From Symsagittifera roscoffensis (lineage: Eukaryota; Xenacoelomorpha; Acoela; Convolutidae), in NCBI RefSeq assembly GCF_963678635.1, contig NC_087063.1, positions 19,081,814 to 19,145,813 on the forward strand: a DNA stretch of 64,000 bases, written 5' to 3'. Below, one piece after another: positions 20,601 through 28,880 of the stretch. Numbering within the stretch: position 1 is the stretch's first letter; every line of letters begins with the position of its first letter. The translations under genes were made by a program, and so were the position numbers. The notes beneath the pieces are model-generated. The model saw only the letters and a program-made list of their open reading frames with translations, was not told the origin of the DNA and ran no database searches.

Positions 20601-22809
20601 GTTCAAGACGGGGTTTTATGGTCTTACAGACATGCCTAAGGAATTCCAAAAAGCGATGGACAACACTCTCCAGGGTCTGTCAGGAGTATTTTGTTTCCTT
20701 GATGATATTCTGATTGTCTCGAAGGGCTCAGTCGAGGTTCATAATATTCTTGTAGACAAGGTGATAAGTCGTCTGGATAAAGAAGGTTTTGCTCTGAAAC
20801 TTTCGAAATGCGAGTTTTCCTTAAATCAATTATCTTGGTTAGGATACGATATTGATTCAGAAGGATATAGACCGAAACGTTCTAAGATAGAGGCAGTTCT
20901 CGCTCTGGAACCACCAAGGACACTCAAACAACTCCGTTCATTCATGGGCATACTCAACCATCTACAACGGTTTTTACCGAATCTTCAGGTCCATTCCGAC
21001 CAATTACGCCCGTCACTAACGGCAGGGAATAAAAGCAAATTTGAGTGGGGGGAATGTCAGCAAATGGCATTTCGCAACATCTTACAGCTGATCGCGAACA
21101 TAACAAAAATGTATCACTATGACCAAAGCCGGAACTCGCGAGTTAAATGTGACGCTAGTCATAGTGGTCTGGGTGCAGCATTAGAACAGGAGATAGAGGA
21201 GGATGTTTGGGTGCCAATTGCTTTTGCATCACGTTTTCTAAACGATCAGGAGAAGAAATATAGTACCAATGAATTAGAACTCCTAGCAATTGTATGGTCG
21301 TGTGAGCATTTCCGAACGTATTTGTTAGGGAATCATTTTGTGATTCTAACTGATCATAAAGCAATCATATCTGCATTAAAGACGAACCGTGGAAACAAAA
21401 CGTATCAGTCACGTTTAACTCGATGGGCTGATAGGTTATTACCTTTCGACTTCGATATTTTCCATATCTCCGGCTGTAAGCTAGGAATCGTGGATTACTT
21501 ATCTCGGTTTCCAACATTCGAAGCTCCACCACCGAGTAGTTTTGATGAACAATATGTCGTCAAATGCATTAGTCGATTCTTTGAGGCATGCGAATTCTTG
21601 GACGGTTGGGCCAAGCATCATACTTCATCTGAGGAGTTATCAAATACCGTGGAAATAGGTCAGGATTATGTTGTACCTGTTCAAATTAACCTAGTTGAAT
21701 TATTGGGAAATTGTCAATCTCGGATCAATTGTCCCGATATCAATAGTTCACTTGTTGCAACGAACAAGTGTGGAAATAGAACGGTAGAGGGCGTCTTATT
21801 TCAAGACATTCAATCTACTTCGGAAAGTTTATATCCGCTAGAGGGCGACAAAATGTTCGCCATTTGTCAAAATAACTCCTCTAATCCGCCAATTTCTCCT
21901 CCGCTAGAGGGCGTCCAAAGTGTTGGCTCATATTCTAGCCAATCAGCGTCAAGTATTAACATGCCGAATTTTGCCACTTTCTCAGCATGGATCATAACTT
22001 ATCTGCCATTTCTAATTTTATTGTGGATTGTTACTTTGGCAGTGAGCAGTTGTCATCTGTTGGCATTAATAGTCAATTTTTTTGTCTTGATTTCAACATA
22101 TCGGATTGGTTGGATAGAAATTATTTTGAGTGTTTTTCACTTTCAGACTGCAATGAATCCCAACACAAGTACCAACAACACAAACGACAGTTTCGAGCAG
22201 TTGTTAAATCAGTATCTGCCGGTCACTAAACATTGGCTCTCCTCAGATAGAGCCAGGCCGCGGTTTCGCGCGGGGGCTGTTCGACCCAGAAGATCCACAA
22301 CAGTTCAACGAGGAGTAGAATTGAGGAGTCAATACGCCCGTATTCTCGCGAATTTCAGGTCCAAACGGGGCAGGATGCCCAAACTACTATCTCAGTCAGT
22401 CAACAGCCTCGAGATTTTAAAGTCACCAGTGGTCGCTGCGGACCAGAAATCATTAACTGGACTGGTGGGAATTCTGGACTCAGATGTATTATCGGAGCTA
22501 ACGGATGAAGATGCCAGTTTAAGCCTCATGAAACGAGCAATTATCAACCGGGATTACGAAGGATTTTGCCGTATCGACTCCTATATTAAATCATTTTGGC
22601 ATTGTGCAGCGGTAGTTGATGGCTGTGTTGTGGTGGATAATAGGATCGGTATTCCCATGTGTCTTCGCAAACCTTTGTTATCTCGACTTCATAGATCACA
22701 TGCGGGTCAGTTAGCAATGGTTGACGCGGCACAATACATCTGGTGGCCCCGAATGCATCGGGACATTATACAACTGCAAAGATTGTCCTCAGTGCACAAA
22801 GTTTGGTAA
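17653..22809 (+). CDS. Gag-protease-RT(x2)-RNase H polyprotein, ending in the integrase finger
   Basis: 1718 codons. Residues 1-300 are gag. Two zinc knuckles follow: C319-x2-C322 with a later H and C, then C341RNC344...H349...C353. The protease motif VDTGSP has D434-T435-G436. The RT palm motif FLDD is at 748-751 and, because of a 267-residue in-frame duplication, again at 1015-1018. RNase H follows with D1167 (CDAS), E1209 region (NELELL) and D1234 (TDHK). Residues about 1437-1500 are strongly hydrophobic. The frame ends just after the H-H half of the integrase zinc finger (LHRSH...). Normal gypsy RTs occur once, so this RT is unlikely to fold as a standard enzyme unless only one copy is used. 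Confidence 0.93.
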   Translation: MAQPAVSTSEDRTDLLGVSVFWHKPTADPPHSWDSWIGQFNLAITLRERCDPRELLKPPGIVHDDPAPKPEVVGADEDAAAIASRLARNDAAVRKVTEMNEERRAKGPRVAPGVYYFEVEQRVKSRLFFSLGSEGRKRFLQSYPHADLSELTFREFHEFCVLLFRKEKNFIIERMQIYNAVHSDRENLEAFYLRLTGQAALCGWTIDQEKEVVRDIFIAKMRYKDIQRELCIHPGATPEDSLKSALLQEKGAQTATDLQRQLGSSSSSGNYSQAGNTMGQNSRIKQEPTFSVQGKKLSDRISRAQNGKKKEINNKSKSCYFCGNRFSPNHKQSCPARNVTCRNCNKKGHFAKCCNSKNVANVEAESDETVEETCNFITSDSESEFTVLSVAAVKPSLPIKSVKRLEVVNAATGKLRSIQITLRCGKTFFKATVDTGSPASFVNKKTADYIINTVPSAKFFTVQESPIDTVYVDYNRKKIELMGTLIVDVSSLGWHIKSAKFLISENRTRCLLGLDMQPQLGVRTTQVRPDRPLVGEVSQSDPNLTSDSWKSHFHQKFHRVFNRIGKAKNHKVFSTFKSPLVPIQEKGRRVPVHIQDKVGKEIQKLIHEGHVVKLNKCTSEYFISPIVITAKKDGSVKLAMDAKPMNEQFHKNHYQMPNLLELLDSAAQIITSEISGDVWFTSLDLKYAFSQIPLSEEISRHCNFNIVCGEQTGTYRFKTGFYGLTDMPKEFQKAMDNTLQGLSGVFCFLDDILIVSKGSVEVHNILVDKVISRLDKEGFALKLSKCEFSLNQLSWLGYDIDSEGYRPKRSKIEAVDVSHFHQKFHRVFNRIGKAKNHKVFSTFKSPLVPIQEKGRRVPVHIQDKVGKEIQKLIHEGHVVKLNKCTSEYFISPIVITAKKDGSVKLAMDAKPMNEQIHKNHYQMPNLLELLDSAAQIITSEISGDVWFTSLDLKYAFSQIPLSEEISRHCNFNIVCGEQTGTYRFKTGFYGLTDMPKEFQKAMDNTLQGLSGVFCFLDDILIVSKGSVEVHNILVDKVISRLDKEGFALKLSKCEFSLNQLSWLGYDIDSEGYRPKRSKIEAVLALEPPRTLKQLRSFMGILNHLQRFLPNLQVHSDQLRPSLTAGNKSKFEWGECQQMAFRNILQLIANITKMYHYDQSRNSRVKCDASHSGLGAALEQEIEEDVWVPIAFASRFLNDQEKKYSTNELELLAIVWSCEHFRTYLLGNHFVILTDHKAIISALKTNRGNKTYQSRLTRWADRLLPFDFDIFHISGCKLGIVDYLSRFPTFEAPPPSSFDEQYVVKCISRFFEACEFLDGWAKHHTSSEELSNTVEIGQDYVVPVQINLVELLGNCQSRINCPDINSSLVATNKCGNRTVEGVLFQDIQSTSESLYPLEGDKMFAICQNNSSNPPISPPLEGVQSVGSYSSQSASSINMPNFATFSAWIITYLPFLILLWIVTLAVSSCHLLALIVNFFVLISTYRIGWIEIILSVFHFQTAMNPNTSTNNTNDSFEQLLNQYLPVTKHWLSSDRARPRFRAGAVRPRRSTTVQRGVELRSQYARILANFRSKRGRMPKLLSQSVNSLEILKSPVVAADQKSLTGLVGILDSDVLSELTDEDASLSLMKRAIINRDYEGFCRIDSYIKSFWHCAAVVDGCVVVDNRIGIPMCLRKPLLSRLHRSHAGQLAMVDAAQYIWWPRMHRDIIQLQRLSSVHKVW
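17654..17671 (+). other. Primer-binding site
   Basis: TGGCGCAGCCAGCAG follows the LTR directly, as expected for tRNA-primed minus-strand synthesis. I cannot assign the tRNA. The ATG of the gag-pol ORF straddles the LTR/PBS border, so the first codons (Met-Ala-Gln-Pro) are encoded by the PBS. Confidence 0.8.
19303..20096 (+). repeat. RT-domain tandem duplication, unit 1
   Basis: 794 bp nearly identical to 20104-20897, offset 801 bp (267 codons), so the frame is kept. I see two differences: T/A at 19597 (Phe649 versus Ile916) and G/A at 19827 (silent Thr). The unit covers the N-terminal part of RT through the FLDD catalytic motif and beyond, but not the connection or RNase H. Confidence 0.95.
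20097..20103 (+). other. 7-bp templated filler at the duplication junction
   Basis: GGATGTA joins the two RT units. The junction string GTGGATGTATC (20095-20105) also occurs at 19111-19121, upstream in the same element. This is the footprint expected from a double template switch (inference). Confidence 0.75.
20104..20897 (+). repeat. RT-domain tandem duplication, unit 2
   Basis: Second copy. It continues into the normal downstream sequence (thumb/connection, then RNase H), whereas unit 1 is preceded by the normal protease side. It has the same FLDD catalytic motif as unit 1. Confidence 0.95.
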
Positions 22810-24877
22810 GAATTTGAAAGCGAACGTATCATTTAATTCATCCAAGCCGTTACCCCTTTTATCGGGTCCTAATGAAGAGCTGCAACTTGATTACGCAGGC
22901 CCTCTACTTGACTCATTGGGTAACAGTATTTATATCTTGGTCGCAATCGACCGTTATTCAAAATATCCGTCGGCTATGATTACACGTTCCACGGGAGGAC
23001 GGAAGATCATTAAATTTCTTAAGTCATACATTCAACAGCACAGTATTCCCAGATCCATTAAAACAGACCAGTACTCCGGTTTCAAAAATAAATTAGTGCA
23101 AAATTTTTGTCTAGAGAAAAATATTGTACAATATTTTTGTCCGGTGGGGGACCATCGTGGCTGTGGTTTAGTCGAACGGTCGATACAAACAATTAAGCGT
23201 CGCTTGGGGGCCTCTCGGTTAAGTTCGGATTTCTCTAATGTTCAGGATACCCTTAGGAATATTATTGAAGATATCCGGGTTACAAAAAATTCAGTTACCG
23301 GGGTCTCCCCGTTTGAACTTCATTTTGGTCGTCCTCCGAATACGGAGCTATCTATAGCGGCTGATCGGTTAACGTCGGGAATTCATTTAGACAACCAACG
23401 TTTGGAACGGGACCTGCTCACACCAGAGCAACGACGGGAGCAGTGCGATAGTCGCCCTAGAATCAAAGTCGTCAAGAAAGGACAATCAAGCCCGACGGTG
23501 TCTCCACATTTTGGTGGAACCACAGATTCAATAGCGGATACACCCCACTACCGTGCACTGGAGAGCTTGGCACAATCTGCAAACCAGTGGTTGTCATTGA
23601 AAAAGTCTCTAACACATCAGGAGGGGGTCAAAGCCCTGAAGACTCTGACGGAGAGAAATCAAATCCTCGCAGCCACTCTTCGTTCGAATTTGTCTGCTGG
23701 TACCCTCAGATTCCGGAACCAAATGCCAACGGAACAAATTCGCCCTTCGTTGCCAAAACGTAATTTGGATTATTTAGTATTGAACGAACCAAATAAGGTC
23801 GAAATTTTTCGGAAATTTCTAAATAGGAAGTCTGGCAAAGAACTTTTCAAACCTTATAAGGGCAAAATCGTGCGGATCACTGATTCCACATATATTTCTG
23901 ATAAAGGGAAAGTTATTAGAAGGAATCACTTGGCAGTGCGTCTTAAATCAACCCCTCTAAGTTTTTCAGGAAAACAATTAACTCCGGTGAAGAAAGGGAA
24001 GAAACGCCCAAACGTGCCATCTTCAACATCATCATCGGAAGATAATAGGCCTCTCAAACGAGCGGGTTCCAGGCAACGTATTTCAGCGAAAACAGTGTAC
24101 GTGCCTGCTCATTCGAAATTTCCTTCTATGCCAGTTTCACATACTCCACCTCGCGGTCAAATGGTGGCGTTAAAATTAAGGGAAGATGCAACTTCGGAGG
24201 CTCCGGGTATACAGAACATCCCGTATCCACAGCATTCTACTCCGATGGTAGACTTGACAGTCTCTTCCTCTACGTCGGGTAATCCAGGAACAGAGGCTCC
24301 TATTAGCGTCAAGCCAAGGTGTATTAATGTCAAACCGAAATCCACAGTTATTGTCTCTTCCTCTAAGTCTGGCAATTCAGGAACGGAAATTCCTATTAGC
24401 ATCAAGCCAAAGGCGCCAATTCCAATAATGACCCCAGTAGGCTCAGATCTTATTCCTATCTCTTCAGACGATGAATCGTCAATCTTGAAGTCACAAGTAG
24501 GAACTTCATCAAAATTGGTAGCATCGGGTTCTAACAACCAAGATAGTCACGGCATACTTTCGGAACAGGATGGGAATATGTCTTCTTCGTCAAATTCGTC
24601 ACGATCTTCTTCACGACGAAAAAAGCAAACTACATTCTACGGTAGCCCTATTAGACACTCAGTTAATGTCATTCAGTTGCAGTCAGCAACTACGCCTCCG
24701 TCAACTCCTGCCTCTCCGGATAAGAAAGTCCGTTTTGTCGTGTCCAGTTCTGATCGTACTAATCAAGTAAGCCAGTCTCGGGCTGATATACCCGAGGATT
24801 CCCCAAAACATAGGAAATTTATTCGTTTTCCTAAAACGAGCACTTCCGACTTTCCTTCGCGTCGGTCAGATAGATAA
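22721..24877 (+). CDS. Integrase and long serine-rich C-terminal tail (second frame)
   Basis: Frame +2 relative to the upstream ORF, overlapping it by 89 nt. The finger cysteines CKDCPQC appear here, while the finger histidines are in the upstream frame. The catalytic core has D57 (LDYAG), D116 (KTDQYSGF) and E152 (GLVERSIQT), a DX35E spacing typical of retroviral-type integrases. A GPY/F-like segment (KPYKGKIVRITD...RRNHLAVRL) follows near 380-415. The last 300 residues are Ser/Pro/Thr-rich with an internal repeat (SSSTSGNPGTEAPIS, SSSKSGNSGTEIPIS) and look disordered. The ATG marks the first Met of the open frame and not necessarily a true start. Expression needs a frame change near 22771-22775. 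Confidence 0.9.
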   Translation: MTRHNTSGGPECIGTLYNCKDCPQCTKFGKNLKANVSFNSSKPLPLLSGPNEELQLDYAGPLLDSLGNSIYILVAIDRYSKYPSAMITRSTGGRKIIKFLKSYIQQHSIPRSIKTDQYSGFKNKLVQNFCLEKNIVQYFCPVGDHRGCGLVERSIQTIKRRLGASRLSSDFSNVQDTLRNIIEDIRVTKNSVTGVSPFELHFGRPPNTELSIAADRLTSGIHLDNQRLERDLLTPEQRREQCDSRPRIKVVKKGQSSPTVSPHFGGTTDSIADTPHYRALESLAQSANQWLSLKKSLTHQEGVKALKTLTERNQILAATLRSNLSAGTLRFRNQMPTEQIRPSLPKRNLDYLVLNEPNKVEIFRKFLNRKSGKELFKPYKGKIVRITDSTYISDKGKVIRRNHLAVRLKSTPLSFSGKQLTPVKKGKKRPNVPSSTSSSEDNRPLKRAGSRQRISAKTVYVPAHSKFPSMPVSHTPPRGQMVALKLREDATSEAPGIQNIPYPQHSTPMVDLTVSSSTSGNPGTEAPISVKPRCINVKPKSTVIVSSSKSGNSGTEIPISIKPKAPIPIMTPVGSDLIPISSDDESSILKSQVGTSSKLVASGSNNQDSHGILSEQDGNMSSSSNSSRSSSRRKKQTTFYGSPIRHSVNVIQLQSATTPPSTPASPDKKVRFVVSSSDRTNQVSQSRADIPEDSPKHRKFIRFPKTSTSDFPSRRSDR

Positions 24878-25284
24878 AACTTTTGTATTTATCGAATTCG
24901 GCATTTGGTCCAGAACCTATACAAACTGTTGTACCCTGTATTTGTTAAAACTTTAAACTTTATACCAAATTTCTATTTGTAAAACTTCATGTCGGTCAGT
25001 CAAATGAAACTTTTGCATTTACCGGATTCAGCATTTGGTCCAGAAATCATACAAACTATCGTAATTAAAACTTTCGCATTTATCAATTCAGCATTTGGTC
25101 CGGAAATTATACAAACTTTTGTATCTTGTTCTCGCCATAATCTTTAAATTCATATCAAACATTCATCTATGATAGTCATTTCCATAAATCTTTTGCCTAC
25201 CTTCACGGTTGCATATGTAAAAGCGCAGTTATTAATTTGTACTTAAGAGTAAAGAAATTCAAACACGGTTTGAATTTTTTTCCC
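24878..25284 (+). other. 3' untranslated part of the gypsy element
   Basis: No env or other ORF. It contains about three diverged copies of a unit with ATTCAGCATTTGGTCC.GAA..ATACAAACT (24895-25130), a short tandem repeat family unique to this segment. Confidence 0.75.
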
Positions 25285-25296
25285 GAGAGGGGGAAA
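25285..25296 (+). other. Polypurine tract
   Basis: GAGAGGGGGAAA directly precedes the 3' LTR, the expected plus-strand primer site. Confidence 0.9.
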
Positions 25297-25575
25297 TGTG
25301 GTGCGTCGTTGTTTAATCTTAAACATGACGTCATCAGTGTGCTAGCTATTTCGTGCTAAACTCCATTATCGGTCAAGGTCGTTACCGACCTGCCAATCCA
25401 CTTGAACTTTAATAGCATGCGCTCTATTCACTCTCTGTCAACTTATGAAAGATTTGAGTTGTATTTACTTCTATTGTCATGACATTATTTAAATACTAAT
25501 CTATCTACATTATCTATATGATAAAATAACAAGGAGAATTAATTCTTGTTTTAAACTGTCTTTCGACGTTTCACA
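25297..25575 (+). repeat. 3' LTR of the gypsy element
   Basis: 279 bp, same length as the 5' LTR, about one visible difference, followed at once by the CTCTG duplication. Confidence 0.95.
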
Positions 25576-25684
25576 CTCTGAAAAAATTCTTCCACCAACA
25601 ATTAAGCATAAATTTGGCCCTGGAAGAATCATACTTTGCCATTTAAATACGACCTCATTGATAACCTTATTCTATTCTTGAAGC

Positions 25685-25960
25685 CAAAGGCTGATCTAAG
25701 ATTTTATCCAGGGGGCGGATTTTCAGAAAAAAATTTGAACACTTAGTCGACCTTTTCCTTTTTTTAGGTCGACTAAATTGATTTTCTGAGCTCTCCCAAA
25801 TCACTCTAAAGACCCTATTTTGACCAAATTTTTTACGCCGCAGGAAAATTTTACAAAAAATTTTTGACCAAAAATCGAGCTTTTTTGGCGCGCACTCTCC
25901 CTTCAAAGGCGCCTTCAGAAAAACTTTAGGGTTAGTCAGCGAAAAGTGGATATCTCAAAT
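25685..25960 (+). repeat. Dispersed repeat family C, copy 1
   Basis: Shows the family markers in order: GGGGCGGATTTT, GTCGAC, GAGCTCTCCCAAAtcact, GACCCTATTTTG, TTGGCGCGC and AAGTGGATATCTCAA. Includes a local inverted repeat around AGGTCGACTAA / TTAGTCGACCT. No intact ORF; origin unknown. Confidence 0.6.
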
Positions 25961-26342
25961 CCCATCCCTACTTCCGCTTCTGCTTGAGCCTTAATTCCAA
26001 CAAAAATGCACGAGTTGTATGATGTATTGTGTGTTCTTTACTATTTTTCTCATGATTATCTTTCCATGCACTTTACTGATGTCCCGCTGAAAATTACGAG
26101 TTCAAAATCGATGTCCGAGTGAAACAGTTTTGTTTGACATAAAAACGTGGAAACTTTGAGGAATTGAAAACTTTACAAAAGCTTTGCTCATTTTTTCAAG
26201 GAAACTTGTAAAGAATGAGCTAATTTTCAAAAATTCTCATTGTTTTACAATTGAAAACTACAGAAAAATAGAAAATGCTGTTTTTTCAGGCTTTTCTATG
26301 GATAAAACCCCGCAAAATTTCAACCCAGGTTGAGTTTACTTG

Positions 26343-27086
26343 CCCGCAAGGAGGTTTTATTGATATTAATTGATTTTAATTGATTCTCATGGCATGGTCT
26401 GTCTCCATAAAATTTTAAAATAATCGATTATAATTGATTAATAATGGATTGTAAAACAAATACAGTGGAAATTAATCTGGTCCTTTACATAAAATTATAA
26501 TGGATTATAATGGAAAATAACGGATTATAATACCTTAAAGAAAACACTTTGATGAGTAGGAGCCTAAATTTTTCAAAATTTTGAAAGTAAAAATTCAGAA
26601 TCTGAACGTTGCAATCGCTAAATTGTGTTTTACATTTAGCTACAGCAAAACGCTGCATTGTTTTCTACTTGACATTTTTTTCTAATTGTGCCGCCCTCCC
26701 CCTAGCCACGTACACTAACTCCTATCGTGTTATCTTCCCTTTTTTTAGACCATCTCCCTTCCAACACCGCTTACCCTTTACTTACATTAGCCGAAAATTT
26801 ACGTGAAAAATACCGTAAACGCGTGCCCCCTACACACTAAGAGACCCCTACACTTAAGTCACACTAAATTTTAACCCTCTACAGATCTTTACGCCATCAA
26901 ACTTACGGGGTTTCTCTAAAAATAGAAGGGTTATAATGAATTAGGATCGATTGCGTGGTACCGAAGTTTAATTGTGAACAATTATAATCGCAACAATTTT
27001 GCGCACCAAAATCGATTACAATCGATTATGATCCATGGATTATTTTCGGCTCTACAAAACTGCTTTTAAGTTTTTTGTTATCGCTT
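26343..27086. repeat. Family A-related sequence, second end type
   Basis: Starts CCCGCAAGGAGGTTTTATTG, the complement of which recurs near 12970-12997. GATTATAAT-type words occur at 26405-26540 and 26930-27030. The middle (26625-26880) shares AAAATACCGT and other words with 13744-13930. The right border is unclear because another copy follows at once. Confidence 0.5.
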
Positions 27087-28140
27087 CCCGCACTGAAGTT
27101 TCATGGATAATAATCAATTATATTGGATTTTCAATGTCAGTCTCTACAAAATAATAATAATAATCGATTATAATCGATTGAAAATGTATTATAATGATAA
27201 CATTTTTTTAAGCAATAAAATCCCAATATAATCGATTATAATCGATTATAATCGATTATTTTCAAAAAAAATTATCAAAAGAAAAATAATCCATTTTAAC
27301 CGATTGTAATAGATTATAATCTGTTTATTCAAATCTTTTTGTTTTCATTTTTTCAGAATTTTGCTAAACTTAAGTTAGTTATTTTGTTCTCTCGCTTAAT
27401 TTCATTTTTTCCTATTTTCAATCGAGTTATGAAAAATTACAAAAATTTACCCCACGCTTACCCGTACTGCCAGTTAGATTTAGATGTCCCCTAACTAGAG
27501 AGAGAGGGGGGGGGGGTACGTCGTGGTTGGGGGATGGGGGATGGCGGTAAGTGAGGGGGATGGGGGATGGGGGTACGTGATGGGGGCTACGTGGGGGGAT
27601 GGGGGTATGTCAGAGGGGTACGTCGTGGGTTGTGTGGGGGGTACGTATGGGGGGGGTACGTTGGGGAGGGAGGGTGGATACGTTGGGGAGGGGGGGGGGG
27701 TATATACGTTGGGGGGGGGGGGGACGTTGGGGGATGGGGGTACGTTGGGGCGGGGGGTGGGGGTTGACGTGAGGAGCTGGTCAAAAATGCTGTTTTTGGG
27801 CACTTTTTGGAAAATTACTACATATTGGCCGCCCCTAGATGAACGTGTTCGTTCAAGTTTTGCATAAAGTTGCAAATATTAGAGTCATGATTTACAAAAT
27901 TTAATCAATTTTCAAGGATTTTATGTACAAAAAATAATTCATTATTTTGAAAACAAAAATGGATTATAATCGATTATAATGGATTATAATGGATTTAAAT
28001 TTTTCCAAAGTAATCGATTATAATCAATTAAAAATCGATAACGTGGTCTAAATTTGACATGATAATCGATTATATCGACAACATTTTAGTCAACGAAAAT
28101 CCATTATAATCGATTATTACCCATGAAACTTCGGTGCGGG
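27087..28140. mobile_element. Family A fold-back/MITE element with well-defined ends
   Basis: About 40-bp terminal inverted repeats start CCCGCACTGAAGTTTCATGG on the left and CCCGCACCGAAGTTTCATGG on the complement of the right. Matching continues into ATAATAATC. TT lies on both flanks, which may be a dinucleotide target duplication. GATTATAAT arrays sit inside each end (27110-27330, 27960-28110). A very G-rich tract fills the centre. No transposase, so it is non-autonomous. Confidence 0.8.
27505..27765 (+). repeat. G-rich GGGGGTACGT tract
   Basis: About 260 bp of interrupted guanine runs with recurring GGGGGTACGT, GGGGGATG and ACGTTGGGG words. Many runs of four or more G make G-quadruplex formation likely on the plus strand. 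It lies at the centre of the 27087-28140 element. Other family A copies have a short G/C-rich patch at the same place, so this is probably a local expansion of it. Confidence 0.85.
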
Positions 28141-28557
28141 TTGTTTTGTTTTGACATTTATATTTTTTCTCACACCAGTAATTGTGCTTAAGTTTTTCAA
28201 CCAAACTTAGATGTCATTAAATACTCGTTCGTGGGATAAATCGAAAAAATGACAGTAATCTGAAAACCTTTGATTGGTATTTTTGGTTGTTCTTCAAGTT
28301 TTTTTAGGAGAAATTGGTAAATCAAATGTCTACCTGGAAAATGGGTCGACGAAATGTGCAATCTTTTCCAAATAATAACCCCCCCCCCCACCCCCAGTGC
28401 TCGCAAGAAAGTTAGATCTGCCCCATACGCTGTTATTAGTAAATTTTGTACATAAATTCTATTTCGGGCATCATCATTGATCTGCAGAAAAACATAGCCG
28501 GCATCAATTCTTCGTACTTTTTTTCGCTATTCGAACAGAAACGAAAAATTCGGAAAC
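28141..28557. other. Between the family A element and the receptor 3' end
   Basis: AT-rich with a run of cytosines at 28379-28389. No gene is supported. Confidence 0.4.
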
Positions 28558-28563
28558 TTTATT
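28558..28563 (-). terminator. Possible polyadenylation signal of the receptor gene
   Basis: AATAAA on the minus strand, about 320 nt after the receptor stop codon. Position and orientation fit, but in AT-rich DNA this hexamer is common. Confidence 0.35.
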
Positions 28564-28880
28564 GAGTTTAACTCGAAATGAATCGCAGCATGCTAATGTG
28601 ACAAGGCGACATTGAACTAATTTATGATACATTTTCAAGCTACATAGCAAAAAGCCATCATATCACAACATAAAAAAGAGTTTGTGAGTCTCTCCAGATT
28701 GCTTTTCTCTAATCATTTTGTGTTTTTTGTCTGTCTATTTGTACTAGCTGCTCGGACCGTCAACTGTTTTTTTTTAAGCGTGTCAGACATTCTATTTCTT
28801 GGAAACAATTTCTGTTCAGACAATTTCTTTTCCTTTTTCAATGCATCTCAGCATCTCAGTCCGCTCTCTTGCTTCTTTTT

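Larger units (their letters stand above)
17375..25575 (+). mobile_element. Young complete Ty3/gypsy-type LTR retrotransposon
   Basis: It is 8.2 kb and flanked by a perfect 5-bp duplication (CTCTG at 17370-17374 and 25576-25580). The two 279-bp LTRs start TGTGG and end CACA, and differ at about one visible position (AATAAGAAGG versus AATAACAAGG). A PBS abuts the 5' LTR and a purine tract abuts the 3' LTR. Coding order is gag (two zinc knuckles), protease, reverse transcriptase (duplicated), RNase H, then integrase, which is the Ty3/gypsy order. Near-identical LTRs mean recent insertion. It carries a duplicated RT, a frame change in the integrase finger and no separate env ORF, so autonomy is doubtful. 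Confidence 0.95.

Noticed and set aside
24157-24537. Antisense ORF in the integrase tail
   Set aside because: Shadow of the Ser/Pro-rich coding frame.
27495-27875. Proline-rich minus-strand ORF and glycine-rich plus-strand ORFs
   Set aside because: They are direct translations of the G-run tract; the tract lacks stops in several frames because of its composition.
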